A model generated the notes under the pieces. It was not told where the DNA came from and searched no databases. It was given only the letters and a program-made list of their open reading frames with translations. From Planococcus citri (lineage: Eukaryota > Arthropoda > Insecta > Hemiptera > Pseudococcidae), in contig NC_088677.1 of the NCBI RefSeq assembly GCF_950023065.1, positions 38,270,555 to 38,334,554 on the forward strand: DNA of 64,000 nucleotides, written 5' to 3'. Of this stretch, positions 39,958 through 50,551 are shown in pieces (the first letter of the stretch is position 1; every line of letters begins with the position of its first letter). A program made the translations under genes and the position numbers.

Positions 39958-40838
39958 TCTAATAGTTTCCAATCATTTATGTAATGCATTGAAAAGAAAA
40001 TTGCCTGGAGATCTTCTTAGCAGGAATAGGTAGAGGTATCCACTACCCAGGAATGTCTAGCAAACTAATAATACTAGGGAGGGAAGAGATCTTGAAAATG
40101 CCAACATAGCCAACTACAAAATCGCAAATTTCGCAACAAGATTAGCCTATTAGCTTTGGTTAGCTACTACGTTTATAAGATGAAGATAATTAAACACTGC
40201 ATTTTTTTAAAATGCTTTTTCAACCGGTGAGGATGGATATACTTTAAAGTTTAAACGCGTGTAAAAGTTGTACCTAGCTAATTTGATTTTGAACACACTT
40301 TGCAATTTATTAGATTTTTTTTTAAATTAAAAAACTGGAAAAATTGAAGGATACAGGATAGTGGATACAGTTACAGACGAATGAATGATGAGCATAAAAA
40401 AGAATCTTTGGCCGACGGCCGAAGTTGAAGTTGACTTTTTGTCACTATTTAGTTTTTAGTTTTTGGAGGCGAGAAGTAGAACCGAGAACAAACAATAACA
40501 TGCACAGCCATCCCAGTCCCAGCCCAGCAGTGCACAGCTGCACACGCACCAAAAAACAAAATAATTAATAAATAAATAAATATAAAAAATATTTAACGTA
40601 ACAGCTAAAAAAAAATAAAATACAAGGTAAGTTACGTCATGTTGTCATTTTCAGCAATCTGTAACAGACTCGAACCAATCAGAACCATTTGCAAGTCATG
40701 ATGGACTGAATTGACTCCTCGTTACCTCATGGTTACCTCGTGTAAACTTTCCGTGTTTCAAAATTTCATGTTCATGTCGAACTCGAAAGTCGAAAGCTCA
40801 CAATCTAAATAAACAAACGTAAAGTTATGTCATCTTTA
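39958..40838. other. Spacer between inverted-repeat elements
   Basis: No gene. A less A+T-rich patch at about 40,500-40,555 is rich in CAGC/CCAGTCCC words. It could be regulatory but shows no specific signal. Confidence 0.45.
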
Positions 40839-41736
40839 TAGGAGTCCATCTTGACCGGAATCGGAGCACATTATTGATGACGTCATAGCTCAACTTCTCG
40901 ATGTTTATTTTCATGTTTTCATTAAAAGTTTTCATTTATTTATGTGGAAAAGGTCTCTTTTTCTACTTTTTTAGTATAAATAACGAAATACCGAATTATA
41001 TAAATTTTGATGAGGACTTTTCTGAAGTAAAATTGAATTTCTCATCGAATGGTGTGAACAATTTTTGTTTTCGTGTAGAAATAAAAGACTTTATGAAGGT
41101 ATTTTCATTCACGGATTATGAGCACATGAGTGTTTCAAAATCAAAATGTTCAGAATTTTATTCTGTTCGAAATGTTTTTTTTTTTACCCAAAGGCTCACT
41201 CAGCGTTTATTGTTCAAAATTCATTAAAGCTCCAAGTTGTGAAAACCAGAGATGCGGAGTAAAAATCGAACGTTGAGCTTTAATGAATTCATTGAATTCT
41301 GAAAGATAAACACTAAACAGTAGCAGCTTTGGATAAAAAACTATTTTGAACTGGATAAAAATAAAATTCTGAACATTTTTGATTTTGGTATTTTAAAACA
41401 CTAGTGTTTTCATTGAAAATTTCGAGAAATTTCAATTCAATATATCTACTTACATAATAATTTATCCATGAATGAAAATATATAAAGTCGTTGTTTCTGT
41501 AATTCTGCTGGAAAGCAAACCATTCGACGAAAAATGTCATTTTAATTAAGAAAAGTCATCATCGAAATTTACGCAAATTCACTTTATTCCTACCAATAAT
41601 GATTAATAAAGTCGAAAAACTGAATTTCTCCCATACAATTACCTGTGAAAACTCGGAAAATGATAAATAAACATCGAGAAGTTGAGCTATGACGTCATCA
41701 ATAAGGTGCTCCGATTCCGGTCAGGATGGACTCCTA
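40839..41736. mobile_element. About 0.9-kb foldback DNA element next to SHQ1
   Basis: The ends are TA-GGAGTCCATC at 40,839 and GATGGACTCC-TA at 41,736. The first about 72 bases of each arm are inverse complements with two or three mismatches and include GACCGGAATCGGAGCAC and the palindrome TGACGTCA (40,878-40,885 and 41,690-41,697). Past the termini the arms stay alignable at lower identity for most of the element, so the entire block is a long imperfect hairpin. ORFs of 108 and 75 codons in opposite arms share a KCSEFY word for that reason and are not thought to be genes. The flanking TA suggests a Tc1/mariner-type target. The right end lies 283 bases before the SHQ1 start codon. Confidence 0.82.
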
Positions 41737-42018
41737 TCTTAATCGGAGTTTTCGTTTCGCATGTGTTTTTTAAATTTGATGTGGTGTATGATCTAGTTTC
41801 TTGAATTATTTGAAAGGATTTCCATCATGTTTCAAGAAGTTTCTGCCATTTGTTTTAATCTATGAACTATCATGTTGTGTTCAGTATTTACTCTGAGATT
41901 TTTTCCCCGCGTACTTCGTAAATACATAATACGTTATTTGAATCAGTGATTTTAAACTAAAACCGTAAAATTAATTGAAAATTTAAGATCACTGTGTGAT
42001 GACTGATAAATGATAAAA

Positions 42019-44222
42019 ATGAATAACAACGCGTTAGTTTTGTTTCCTTACTTCACATTTCATGATATGACAAGGAAAGGACTTTTGATGGTCAAATTAT
42101 TTGTGGGTCAATCGTCAGTACAATTTAGTGTCAATGAAAAAGAAATCTTGATTACATTCTCCGATACTTGGTGTAGCTCGTTGACGTGAGTTTTCATGAA
42201 ATGCTTCTCAATATCGATTGTTTGATTGTATTTTAATCACTTCACTGTTTTATTTACAGATTAAAACTCCCAGTTAAAGTAGTGAAACCTGAAAGTGTCA
42301 TAAAAGTTGCAAATTACGATAAGAAATTGAAATGTTACATAATATCTTTGAAACGAGCTGATTTTCTGGAGAATGGATGTTACTCTAAAATTCCGAATTT
42401 GGACGTAATCACTAAATATTTAACTTGGGGTGATGGCGATTTTCAAGAGGGTAAATCTTTGATTTGAATTTCAATGCTTTCACTTGGTTAATCGCTGTTA
42501 TTATGCTGAATTTCTCAATTTCAGAACCAGATGTTACGAATTTGAAAGAGCTCTCCGAAGTAACGAAAAAACTTGAAACATTAAGTTGTAATGATGGAGC
42601 AAACGAAAACCAATGCACATCTAATACATCATCAGATGAAGATAGCTCTAGAGAAATTGGAACTTACGGATTTGCTAGAAAATATAAGAATAAACTGTCA
42701 GCTTTCGAGGTACAAATCGGTGGTATGAATTTTATGGGAATATTTTATTCGGAGAACTCATTATTCGTTATGATTACGATTTTTGAATAGGGAAATTGGC
42801 AAACAGCAATTGAACTACCGGATCCTGATAATAGTAATGTTGCTGATCGTTATGTACCCAGGTGGGAAAACGAAAGAGAATCTTTCGAGTTGGACCATTA
42901 TTTAGCTGACTTTTTTTTGGAATACTCGGACAACGACGATGAAGAAGCTCCTATACTCACTGTTATTATTATGCATAAATTATATTGGCAAAAAATCAAA
43001 AGAGCTGACGGTTAGTAATGACTTAATCAGAATCGAATATTTTTATGTCCGAGTAATTACAACTGAAAACATTTTTAGAACATAAACTAAAACCAAGTCA
43101 AATGGAGTTGATGGCTCAGTTACCCTTAAAAAAGTTCAATTTAACGAATGTAGAAAGAAGTGAAGTGTTACATTCTTTATTTGATATCATATTAGCGTAT
43201 GCGTACGATTACCGAATAAATCGAGGCAGACACAATTCGGAATCAGCATGGAATATTAACAAATTATCTGCCACTCTGTCATGGCTTCAGGTACTCATGT
43301 GCACAAACCGCATAAATTTGATTGTTACTTTTTTTTCTTACTGATAAATCGAAATTACTCATTGCATGTAATTAATCTAAGAATTCTAAAATTGTTCCTT
43401 TTGATCTGCAGGTGCATAAGAACGCTGGGGAAGCTGTCACCTCCTTTTTCAGACGAAGTTTAACTTTTCCTTTGTACAGGTACTGGTCCTTAAGTTTGAG
43501 AGTTCTTGACGATACTATAAAAATATTTAGGCTCGGTAAGCTTATGAACTTTTCTGTATTGCGTATATTTGTACGGCTGTGAAAATTAATTATGTTTTAT
43601 CCAGGTCGCAGGCAGATTTTAAATTGCTTAGTATCGATTTATGAATTATTCGAAGAAGATGATGATAGACGAATTTTAAATGAACTATATATCAGCGATT
43701 ATTTAATTTGGGTTCAACAAGTGCATCCCGAAACTCTTAAAAAATACGTTCAATTGATAGAATCGGTTCGTAAATGAAGATCTTTCATTTTACGTGTTAC
43801 GTTATGCTGTTTTTCTTACCAAATGAAAGTATCATGCTACAATTTTTCTTAAAATCTAGTGTAAGCTGATCAAGAAACAAGATGTGTTTTCAATGTTACC
43901 TGAAATTGAACAAGTTGCCATCGAAACATTGAAGAGTGAAGATGAAGAATGTAACGAAGATACGCAACATCGTTATAATATTTGGAAAAAGAATTTGAAT
44001 CACTTAACTGAATTGTTGTGTAAAGCAGCAGATGTTTCAGACGATAGTGTGGATACCTCGTGAGTGAAAATAACCAGATGAAGCTTTAAAAATGTAGTCA
44101 AAAATAATAATATGCGTTTAATGTCTCATGTAACCAGGTTATCGTCTTCGTTTTCGCCGTCCTCAGAAGACTATACCACGACAGAAACTTCCGACGATGA
44201 AGATTTATATAGTAGTTCTTGA
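42019..44222 (+). CDS. SHQ1: SHQ1 homologue, H/ACA RNP assembly chaperone
   Basis: Nine exons join in frame into 514 codons: 42019-42185, 42260-42450, 42525-42709, 42791-43010, 43079-43290, 43412-43535, 43605-43765, 43860-44059, 44138-44222. All introns are GT..AG. SHQ1 binds newly made dyskerin/NAP57 as an RNA mimic before H/ACA snoRNP and telomerase RNP assembly. Evidence: an N-terminal CS/p23-like domain (residues 1 to about 110), then the SHQ1-specific helical domain with family hallmarks YGFA (about 165), DHYLADFF (about 210), ESAWNI, FPLYRYW and LNELYISDYLIWVQ (about 395-408), and an acidic Ser/Asp-rich C-terminus. The start is the first ATG in frame, and FPYFTFHD fits the family N-terminus. 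One donor, after exon 7, is the uncommon GTTCGT. The upstream neighbour is a foldback element; a UPF0598 gene lies tail-to-tail downstream. Confidence 0.93.
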
Positions 44223-44697
44223 GAATTTCGTCAAATTCGGACGTCCATTTCCCCATAATTCATTCATTGTTTGAAACACTTCTATTTGTTCTATGTATTT
44301 ATTTGGCAATAATTTATTAATTTCAAGACATGAAATTGCATTTCAGAGCTTATCATTGTGTGATTTTGAATACCGTACGTTGTTATATGTAATTCAGGGT
44401 TGAAATTTTTCAAGTTTATGCTCGAACTATGATTTAATTAAAATGTTTCAGTTTTGAACAAACTGTAAACGGAACTGATGTTTAATTTCACTGAACAATT
44501 TCTTGATGAAACTTTTGTTAGCTATGTGATGAATAACAAGGTAATTACTAATTAGTTTGATTATAAATATTTTGTATTAATCAAATTTTTAAATTGCGGT
44601 CAGCGGTTATGTTTAACTTAAGGTTCGGGTTTTTATTTTTTTTTTAAATATGAAGTATTTTTGAATAGAATAAGTCATAATTTCGTAACGTCCAGTT

Positions 44698-44703
44698 AAT
44701 AAA
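44698..44703 (+). terminator. Candidate polyadenylation signal for SHQ1
   Basis: A canonical AATAAA lies 476 bases after the SHQ1 stop codon. Other A/T-rich variants lie closer, so the choice is tentative. Confidence 0.5.
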
Positions 44704-44805
44704 GTTGCAAATTCAAACAGTATTGTATTAATTTGTTGCTTCTATCTTGTTTTTGTTAATCTATTTTTTCTTGCTAATGAGTAAACAAACTTTGCGAATT
44801 TGATT

Positions 44806-44811
44806 TTTATT
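44806..44811 (-). terminator. Candidate polyadenylation signal for UPF0598 gene
   Basis: AATAAA on the minus strand, about 90 bases past the stop codon, at a normal distance for a short 3' UTR. Confidence 0.6.
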
Positions 44812-44901
44812 AATTAAACTCATTCTCCATCCACTACTATAAAGATGATGATCACGAAGTCGATATCGTCGCACTGCGAAAAAATATATACTACGAAATT
44901 A

Positions 44902-45684
44902 TCAAGTACAATTTGTAGTTGTTTCATTGTGAAAACTATAATTTTCCACATCTTCGAGCCATCGGTGATTCAATTGATATTCATTATTTTTCCAAATAAA
45001 ACGCGTGGCCTTGTTATTAGCGTCAAAAATCAGAGATTTACTGAACTCAATTGCTAACTTTGATTGTACTAATCCAATGAATCCAGTTTTTTTTGGTCCA
45101 GGGTGGTAAACGCGACCATTTTCAAGATGCACATAGATCTTCATTGGTTCAAAAGGCAGAATTAGCAAATTTCCGGCGTGATTGTGACTAATCATATCCG
45201 TACCATGGATGTTCAATACGTGAGTAAATACTACTGGGCAATCGTCACATCTAACATAATTCTTTTCTCGACCGCAAGGCGATAAGTAAGGAAAATCTGG
45301 ATACCTATCTGTATCATTTTTTTTCAGTCTTTTGAAGAAAAAATGCAAAAACTGTTTATCTACAAACATGAACATAGTTATTAATATGGAATAATTAACC
45401 TGTATTTACAGAGCAAATTTTACCTTTAAAGCACGAAGTAAAATTTTTTATACGAGCATCGTCTAGAAATAGCTGAAAAAAAAATCAGAAACATCTGCAA
45501 TTTGATAATGGTAGAAATACGCGATGAAAGTATGTCTTACCATGCCCTGATGATCAATGTAATAGAAATATTCTCTTGTATTTGCAGAAGGCGATTGTCC
45601 TTGCGTATATGAGGTAATGTTTTGTTTTGGTAGAAGAATAAGTCGATTCTTTTTAAAAGTCAATCTCGTAAAAAATACACTCAT
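44902..45684 (-). CDS. UPF0598 family protein (C8orf82 homologue)
   Basis: Three exons on the minus strand (45541-45684, 45424-45472, 44902-45359) join to 216 codons, the same length as human C8orf82. The start is the ATG at 45,684. The upstream in-frame extension begins with TTG and is not used. Family signatures are YTQGQSPS..TREYFYYIDHQGM at the end of exon 1, LFLDDARIKNFTSCFK in the 49-base exon 2, then FFFKRL..NDTDRYPDFPYLSPCGRE, YVRCDD and RVYHPGPKK in exon 3. The junctions restore these conserved blocks exactly. The molecular function of the family is not established; vertebrate members are reported as mitochondrial. The basic N-terminus (TRLTFKKNRLILLPK) here fits a mitochondrial presequence, which is inference. 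Confidence 0.92.
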
Positions 45685-46346
45685 TGTTGATACGTTCGTC
45701 AACTACATTATTAAATAATTTAATTCATTTCTATTTTTCAAGCAGAAAAAACAAGAATTTACATAAAATATCAAAAAATGAAAGACATGTGATAACAAAG
45801 TTCAAAATTCAAAATGTAGTCGGTAGTGATAAGTTAGGACCGATGTACACGAAGTACAACAATATCGAAAGTAATTTCACAATTTCACACTACCTTCGCT
45901 AAAAATTCAGTTGAATTCAAGAATGTGAATGATTACTTACTGAATAATTCGAAATTAATTTTGTTTTCTGTTCTGCTACTTCTCAAGTCTTCAAATCTAA
46001 ATGATAATACACATTGCAATTATTTACAATTCATTTGCAACGAATAATTGCATTATATTATTTTGATAATAATCATCTATATTTTTGCCCCTACACAAAC
46101 AGTAATACTACTTATCATACAAAGTATCAAAATAAATAGTTTAACTGCATTCAGAAGGAAAGGAACACAAACATTATAACAAAAATAAAAATTTAAAACA
46201 CTAGAATTCTTCTGAAACACATACAACAAAAACTATAGAATAAGTACACATATATAAACCATTGTTCTTACACACTCGAAACAAATTAACACCAAGTTAC
46301 AAAAAAGACATTCAAAAATTTTCAACGAAATTGTTAACCAATCATC
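45685..46346. other. Intergenic spacer, UPF0598 promoter / LRR gene 3' end
   Basis: About 660 A+T-rich bases between two minus-strand genes. They should hold the UPF0598 promoter and the 3' UTR of the LRR gene. No canonical AATAAA on the minus strand was found in a convincing place. Confidence 0.45.
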
Positions 46347-47528
46347 CTACCTATTTTTACAAAAACATCGACAACATATAACATCGCAAAATAAGCCTTT
46401 CCGATGGCAACAAATATACAGCACAATACAAGAAAAACATACTCCAAAAACTCCGCATCCTATTAGGAGCCAATAAAAAAATTTTTTAGTCATGACATCG
46501 GATTTGCACGACTCGTAAGTTTTCAAAAAAGAGGCCGATAAGGTAGCATTGCAATCACCAACTCCTAGTAATGAAAAAAAAACAAAACACAAAAATGTAA
46601 ATTACTTTCATAAAAAAGTGAAAATTCGGATTAAAATGTGAAATTCAAACTCGAATTTCAACTTACTTATGGAATTGTTACAAGAAAAAAATGACCCCGT
46701 TATACTTTGATCTTGCAACCACTTTTCAATTTTCAAACATTCACATTTGTTTCGAACTGGTAGGTCGTGAGAGATGTACAATTTCTTCAACTGGCATAAG
46801 AAAGCCAAATTATCAACCTTGAAGTTTTCCAAAGTATTCGTCGTCAGATTGAGTGCTTCTAAACTAGGTAAGTTACCTCCAAATGAAGGAATCCGATTCA
46901 ACTCACATCGACTCAGATCTAGGTAGTTCAATTCGCGTAATGAGCTGATGGGCAGTTCAATTGAACTTGCAATGGTCGTTACTCCGCTTAAATACAATTT
47001 TTTCAATGATGTGGGAAGGTGAATATTGGAAATATTCACAATCCTATTATGACTGATATCCAAGACGTTCAATTTCGTCAAGGGTGCAAATGCGAAAGAT
47101 TCAATTATAAGACCAGGATTTCGATCAAGATATAAAAATTTGATGGACGAATAATTCAAAAAGGTATCGTTATGAAGAACTTCTATGAAATTCCAGGTCA
47201 AGAACAGCCCCTAAAAATGAAACGAAAATTGCCGGTCAATAAAGTAAGGAACTATACATAGGTACTCACAGACGTCTCACACTGAATTTATACCAACTTC
47301 GATATTCTGTTTTATATCCTTTGGAAATTCCGTCAATCGCATCTCACTACAGTCCGCGTAAGAATATCCTGTTACCGTTTCATATTCGCACTTGGTTTTG
47401 GGGTCAGCATGTAAGTGATCTTGAATTACCAAAAAATACAGGAAATAAAAGGCTGTAAACAATACACGAGAAATAATGAGCCATTTTTTCACGCAATTTG
47501 CTCTGACAATTCTAGTGATTCCCATCAT
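46347..47528 (-). CDS. Leucine-rich repeat single-pass membrane protein
   Basis: Three minus-strand exons (47283-47528, 46667-47210, 46347-46564) give 335 codons. The N-terminus has a hydrophobic signal/anchor (about residues 14-36), then a Cys-containing LRR N-cap ending LTEFPKDIKQNIEV. Exon 2 has about five or six leucine-rich repeats of the LxxLxLxxN type (for example LFLTWNFIEVL, LNVLDISHNRIVNI, LNYLDLSRCEL, LEALNLTTNTLENF) and a C-terminal cap with the CxC...C pattern of LRRCT, completed in exon 3 (GDCNAT, YESCKSD). A membrane helix (FFYWLLIGCGVFGVCFSC onward) and a short Cys/basic cytoplasmic tail follow. The structure indicates a cell-surface adhesion or receptor protein without a signalling domain. 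The exon 1 donor would be GTGTGA, which is weak, so that junction is uncertain. No specific orthologue was recognised. Confidence 0.8.
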
Positions 47529-48963
47529 TACCCACTATTAATATAACAACCAATTACCAAAGAAATTTATCGACTCGTTATCAATACCTATATCTAAGTA
47601 TGTAAAGAGAGATAATAATGTAACAATGCTGGTGAAACTGTTATCTCACAAACACTGATGTGTTATTGCGTTTCTTACGTAATTAAATTAGGTATTAATC
47701 AATTTTATATCAATAGCAAAATTTAGTGTTTCAAACAGAGACCAGGTATGCGTTGCCTACACATAATAACACACATATTTCCGTTATAACTCGGGTAAAT
47801 ATCGATAACATAGTACCTACTTATCAACCAAATTTCTCAACATTTTGAAATGAAAATTGCAAGCATGAAACAAAACTTACTCGTTAATTTGAACATTATG
47901 TCCAAAATTTGAAAATGGTTGTTCAAGTTCACATCACATAACGTTCTAACGACAGCACTGATTAATTTATCACTCGCATAGACGGAATCTTTGCGTTAAT
48001 TTTGCCGGCATAAGCATATTCAACTTGATATTTGATATCGCTGTTATTTCATACTGCTGACAAGTGAGTTGTGTTGTGTAGAACTTTTTGTTCGCGATGA
48101 GAACAGATGAACACAACCAACGATAGAATAAAATAAAGATAAGGAAAATTATGACGTCATACGGTCAAAAGACGTTTTTGTGCACCTATGCAGCAACGGA
48201 AACAAAATATATCATTTCTGACGCGTCCTATTCAAATAAATCAGAAGTATAATAAATGCGCTCCGAGTGGTAGATGTCGATCAGTGAAACTGAAGTAGGC
48301 AGCATTTATCTACTACAATAATGATAGTGAAGTCATTTAAGGGTCATTTAGTTTCATGCACTAAAATATAAACAAATCATTAAGAAAAAGTTGCATAATG
48401 AAACAGTAAAAATAATTTCATTTATCTTTACCTAATCCATGAAGGTTTAGCGAATAGCGAATCAAAACTTCAAAATCGAAACAATCAAAACTGAACGTTT
48501 CAAAGTCCATGATAAAGCGATATAGGTAAGTTTCTGAATCGCAACAAATGCGAATGTGAATGTCATTTTAATAACAACCTGTATCTTGCATACTATAAGG
48601 AAGTTCAAAATAGCATAATATCTTTTCAGTTTTTCAATAAATATACATGAAATACTCAATTTGAACAGACTTCATTTTCAATTTTTCAAGATTCCAATAA
48701 CAGTAGAAGATTGAAAAATGAAATAATGGTCTATCATATGCTTGTGAAAGCATGAATAATCCCGCAGGAACAAAACACGTGCTTTCTACTTCTTATGAAT
48801 TTCGAATACGAATTTTTTAGTTGTGAAACTCGTGCAGTCGTGCAGGGCTGTGCAGGGCGGTTTTCGTTTGGGATCTCGTCAGTCGCCACTGTCGCCAGTC
48901 TCAGTCGTCATGGTCTCGTCAGTGCACACTCCACATGCGTGAAAACTTGTAGTTTTTAATGAG
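47529..48963. other. Intergenic region with GC-richer patch
   Basis: This is the probable promoter region of the LRR gene. At 48,830-48,935 a patch of short direct repeats (GTGCAG; TCTCGTCAGT twice) is much richer in G+C than its surroundings. No coding capacity was found. Confidence 0.4.
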
Positions 48964-49279
48964 TTTTTCATTATACATGCTACGAAAGTATAAGTTTTCC
49001 GCCCTCCGTGCATGCTACGAAAATGCTCTATGTTTACCCGGGCCGAAAATGAAGATCTTTTATCTTTTAAAGCGCCCTGGAGGCGGAAAAAAGCATTCTA
49101 CGGAAAAATGAAGTCGAGGAAAATTGTAGAGAATTGAATTTCCGATCGACATAATGCCTTTAGTTTTTTTCTGGGAGGCTTAGTATTCGATATATTTACT
49201 ATGCAAAAAAGGGGTCATACTCATCACTTTAACCAAAAACGGGCGTAAAACTTATTTTCGTAGCATGAATAATGAAAAA
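48964..49279. mobile_element. MITE-like element with CATGCTACGAAA inverted repeats
   Basis: The left end TTTTTCATTATACATGCTAC continues into GAAAGTATAAGTTTT. It is matched inversely at 49,240-49,279 by AAAACTTATTTTCGTAGCAT and AATAATGAAAAA, about 40 bases at over 85 percent identity by eye. CATGCTACGAAA occurs a second time at about 49,012. There is no ORF inside. The target duplication is not clear. Confidence 0.65.
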
Positions 49280-49410
49280 TATCTTACAATGCAAGAAGCG
49301 ACGTGAAGAATGTTTGATCTCGTGCTGTAACTCCCCTCGCCTTCGGCTCGGCGAGTCAAATTGCACTCGACCAAACATACTTCACTTTCGCTCCTTGTAT
49401 TGTAATATAC
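49279..49410. repeat. Hairpin repeat abutting the MITE
   Basis: A second, independent inverted repeat starts where the previous one ends. The left arm TATCTTACAATGCAAGAAGC... through GTGAAGAATGTTTG, ATCTCGTGC and AACTC pairs with a right arm read backwards from 49,410. The loop is a G+C-rich CCCTCGCCTTCGGCTCGGC with its own small stem. About 55 bases per arm match with several differences. It may be a separate small element or the subterminal part of a composite one. Confidence 0.6.
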
Positions 49411-50094
49411 TATTTTCCGTGTTGTGGAATGAAGATCGTGTTTGACCAGTTTTGACTTTCGCCTTTAAGTACTTTATTCAAAAAATTGTGTGATTTCTTG
49501 GGTAGATATGCCTATACAGTATGAGTTGGCGGGATAGTACAGTACTATTGTAAGTGTTGAAACTGTTTTCCTTGAAATTCCTTGGAGTATGGTATACGCA
49601 TAATGAATGACTAAAAGAGAAGGAAAGAAATCAGAAAAATCACACGCTTTGCAAGATTTAAAAAAAAAATCGTCAAAATAGGAATTTTGGAAACCAAAAA
49701 TTTTGAAAATTCAAAAAAAATCTTGAATGTAACCCAAAATAACCGGAAAAATTTATTTGAAAATTTGCAATCATAACCAAAACTATAACATTTGCTAATT
49801 TTAAATCTTGAAATTTTGAATTTTTACCAAAACTGTAACCAAAATCATCAACAACCAAAATTTTTTTCATCAAAGTCAACATATCCAACATCCCTGACTC
49901 GTACATGGTAAGTTTTATGAACACTTAGAATTTCCTCAAAAATGTAAAAAAGTCGTAGCAGTCTGCACTTTGTGGGCTTATTAAACACGATGACGATGTT
50001 TATTAGTTAAAAATATTAAAATTATTTATGATGCCATGATGAGTGCTTTCAAACATATGTAGTACAGTACTTATTTACAGCTCCGCTCCAATGA

Positions 50095-50551
50095 TTCCCC
50101 CCTGCAATCTGTTATTTTAAGATTGCAGGAGGACTCTCTCCTGCAGCATCCCCTTGGCCCTTGGGAATCGCACAACACCCTGCTTCCCGTGTTCTTTTTG
50201 CAAATTCACGGGGAGATTTTTGCGGAGGATTTTTTTGATCCTGGAAAAAAGTCAAATAGGGTTGGGAGGTCGATACCAGCAAAAAGCACTCAAGTGGCAC
50301 CAATGGCACCATTCCATTGTATGCTGGACATTGGGGCTCCCTAGGTCAATTTTAGGGGTGGAGTGGGGTCAAAACTCTGGTAAAATAGGGCTAAAATCAG
50401 GGTTTTCCACCTTAAATGGGGTGGGGATGACCTAGGAATCTAAAATTTGGATATGTTGATTACAATGGGGTACTCACCAATGGTATGAATTTGGACCTTT
50501 TTCATCTATTTGGGGCCAGATTATGCTTCTTCAAAAAAAAAAAAAAAAAAT
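50095..50551 (+). repeat. Possible retroposed sequence ending in poly(A)
   Basis: About 450 bases are markedly richer in G (GGGGTGGAGTGGGG, GGGGTGGGGATG) than the surroundings and end in an uninterrupted run of about 18 A. This is what a SINE or truncated retrotransposed copy would look like. No target duplication or pol III box was confirmed, so this is tentative. Confidence 0.3.

Larger units (their letters stand above)
44223..44901. other. Convergent 3' intergenic region
   Basis: About 680 A+T-rich bases between the stop codons of SHQ1 (+) and the UPF0598 gene (-). Polyadenylation signals for both genes are listed separately. No other feature is seen. Confidence 0.6.

Noticed and set aside
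40901..41227. 108-codon ORF starting MFIFMFSLKVF
   Set aside because: It lies in the left arm of the foldback element and is mirrored by a similar ORF in the right arm, so the KCSEFY similarity comes from the inverted repeat.
45685..45702. Upstream in-frame start of the UPF0598 gene
   Set aside because: The codon is TTG, and the ATG at 45,684 gives exactly the family length.
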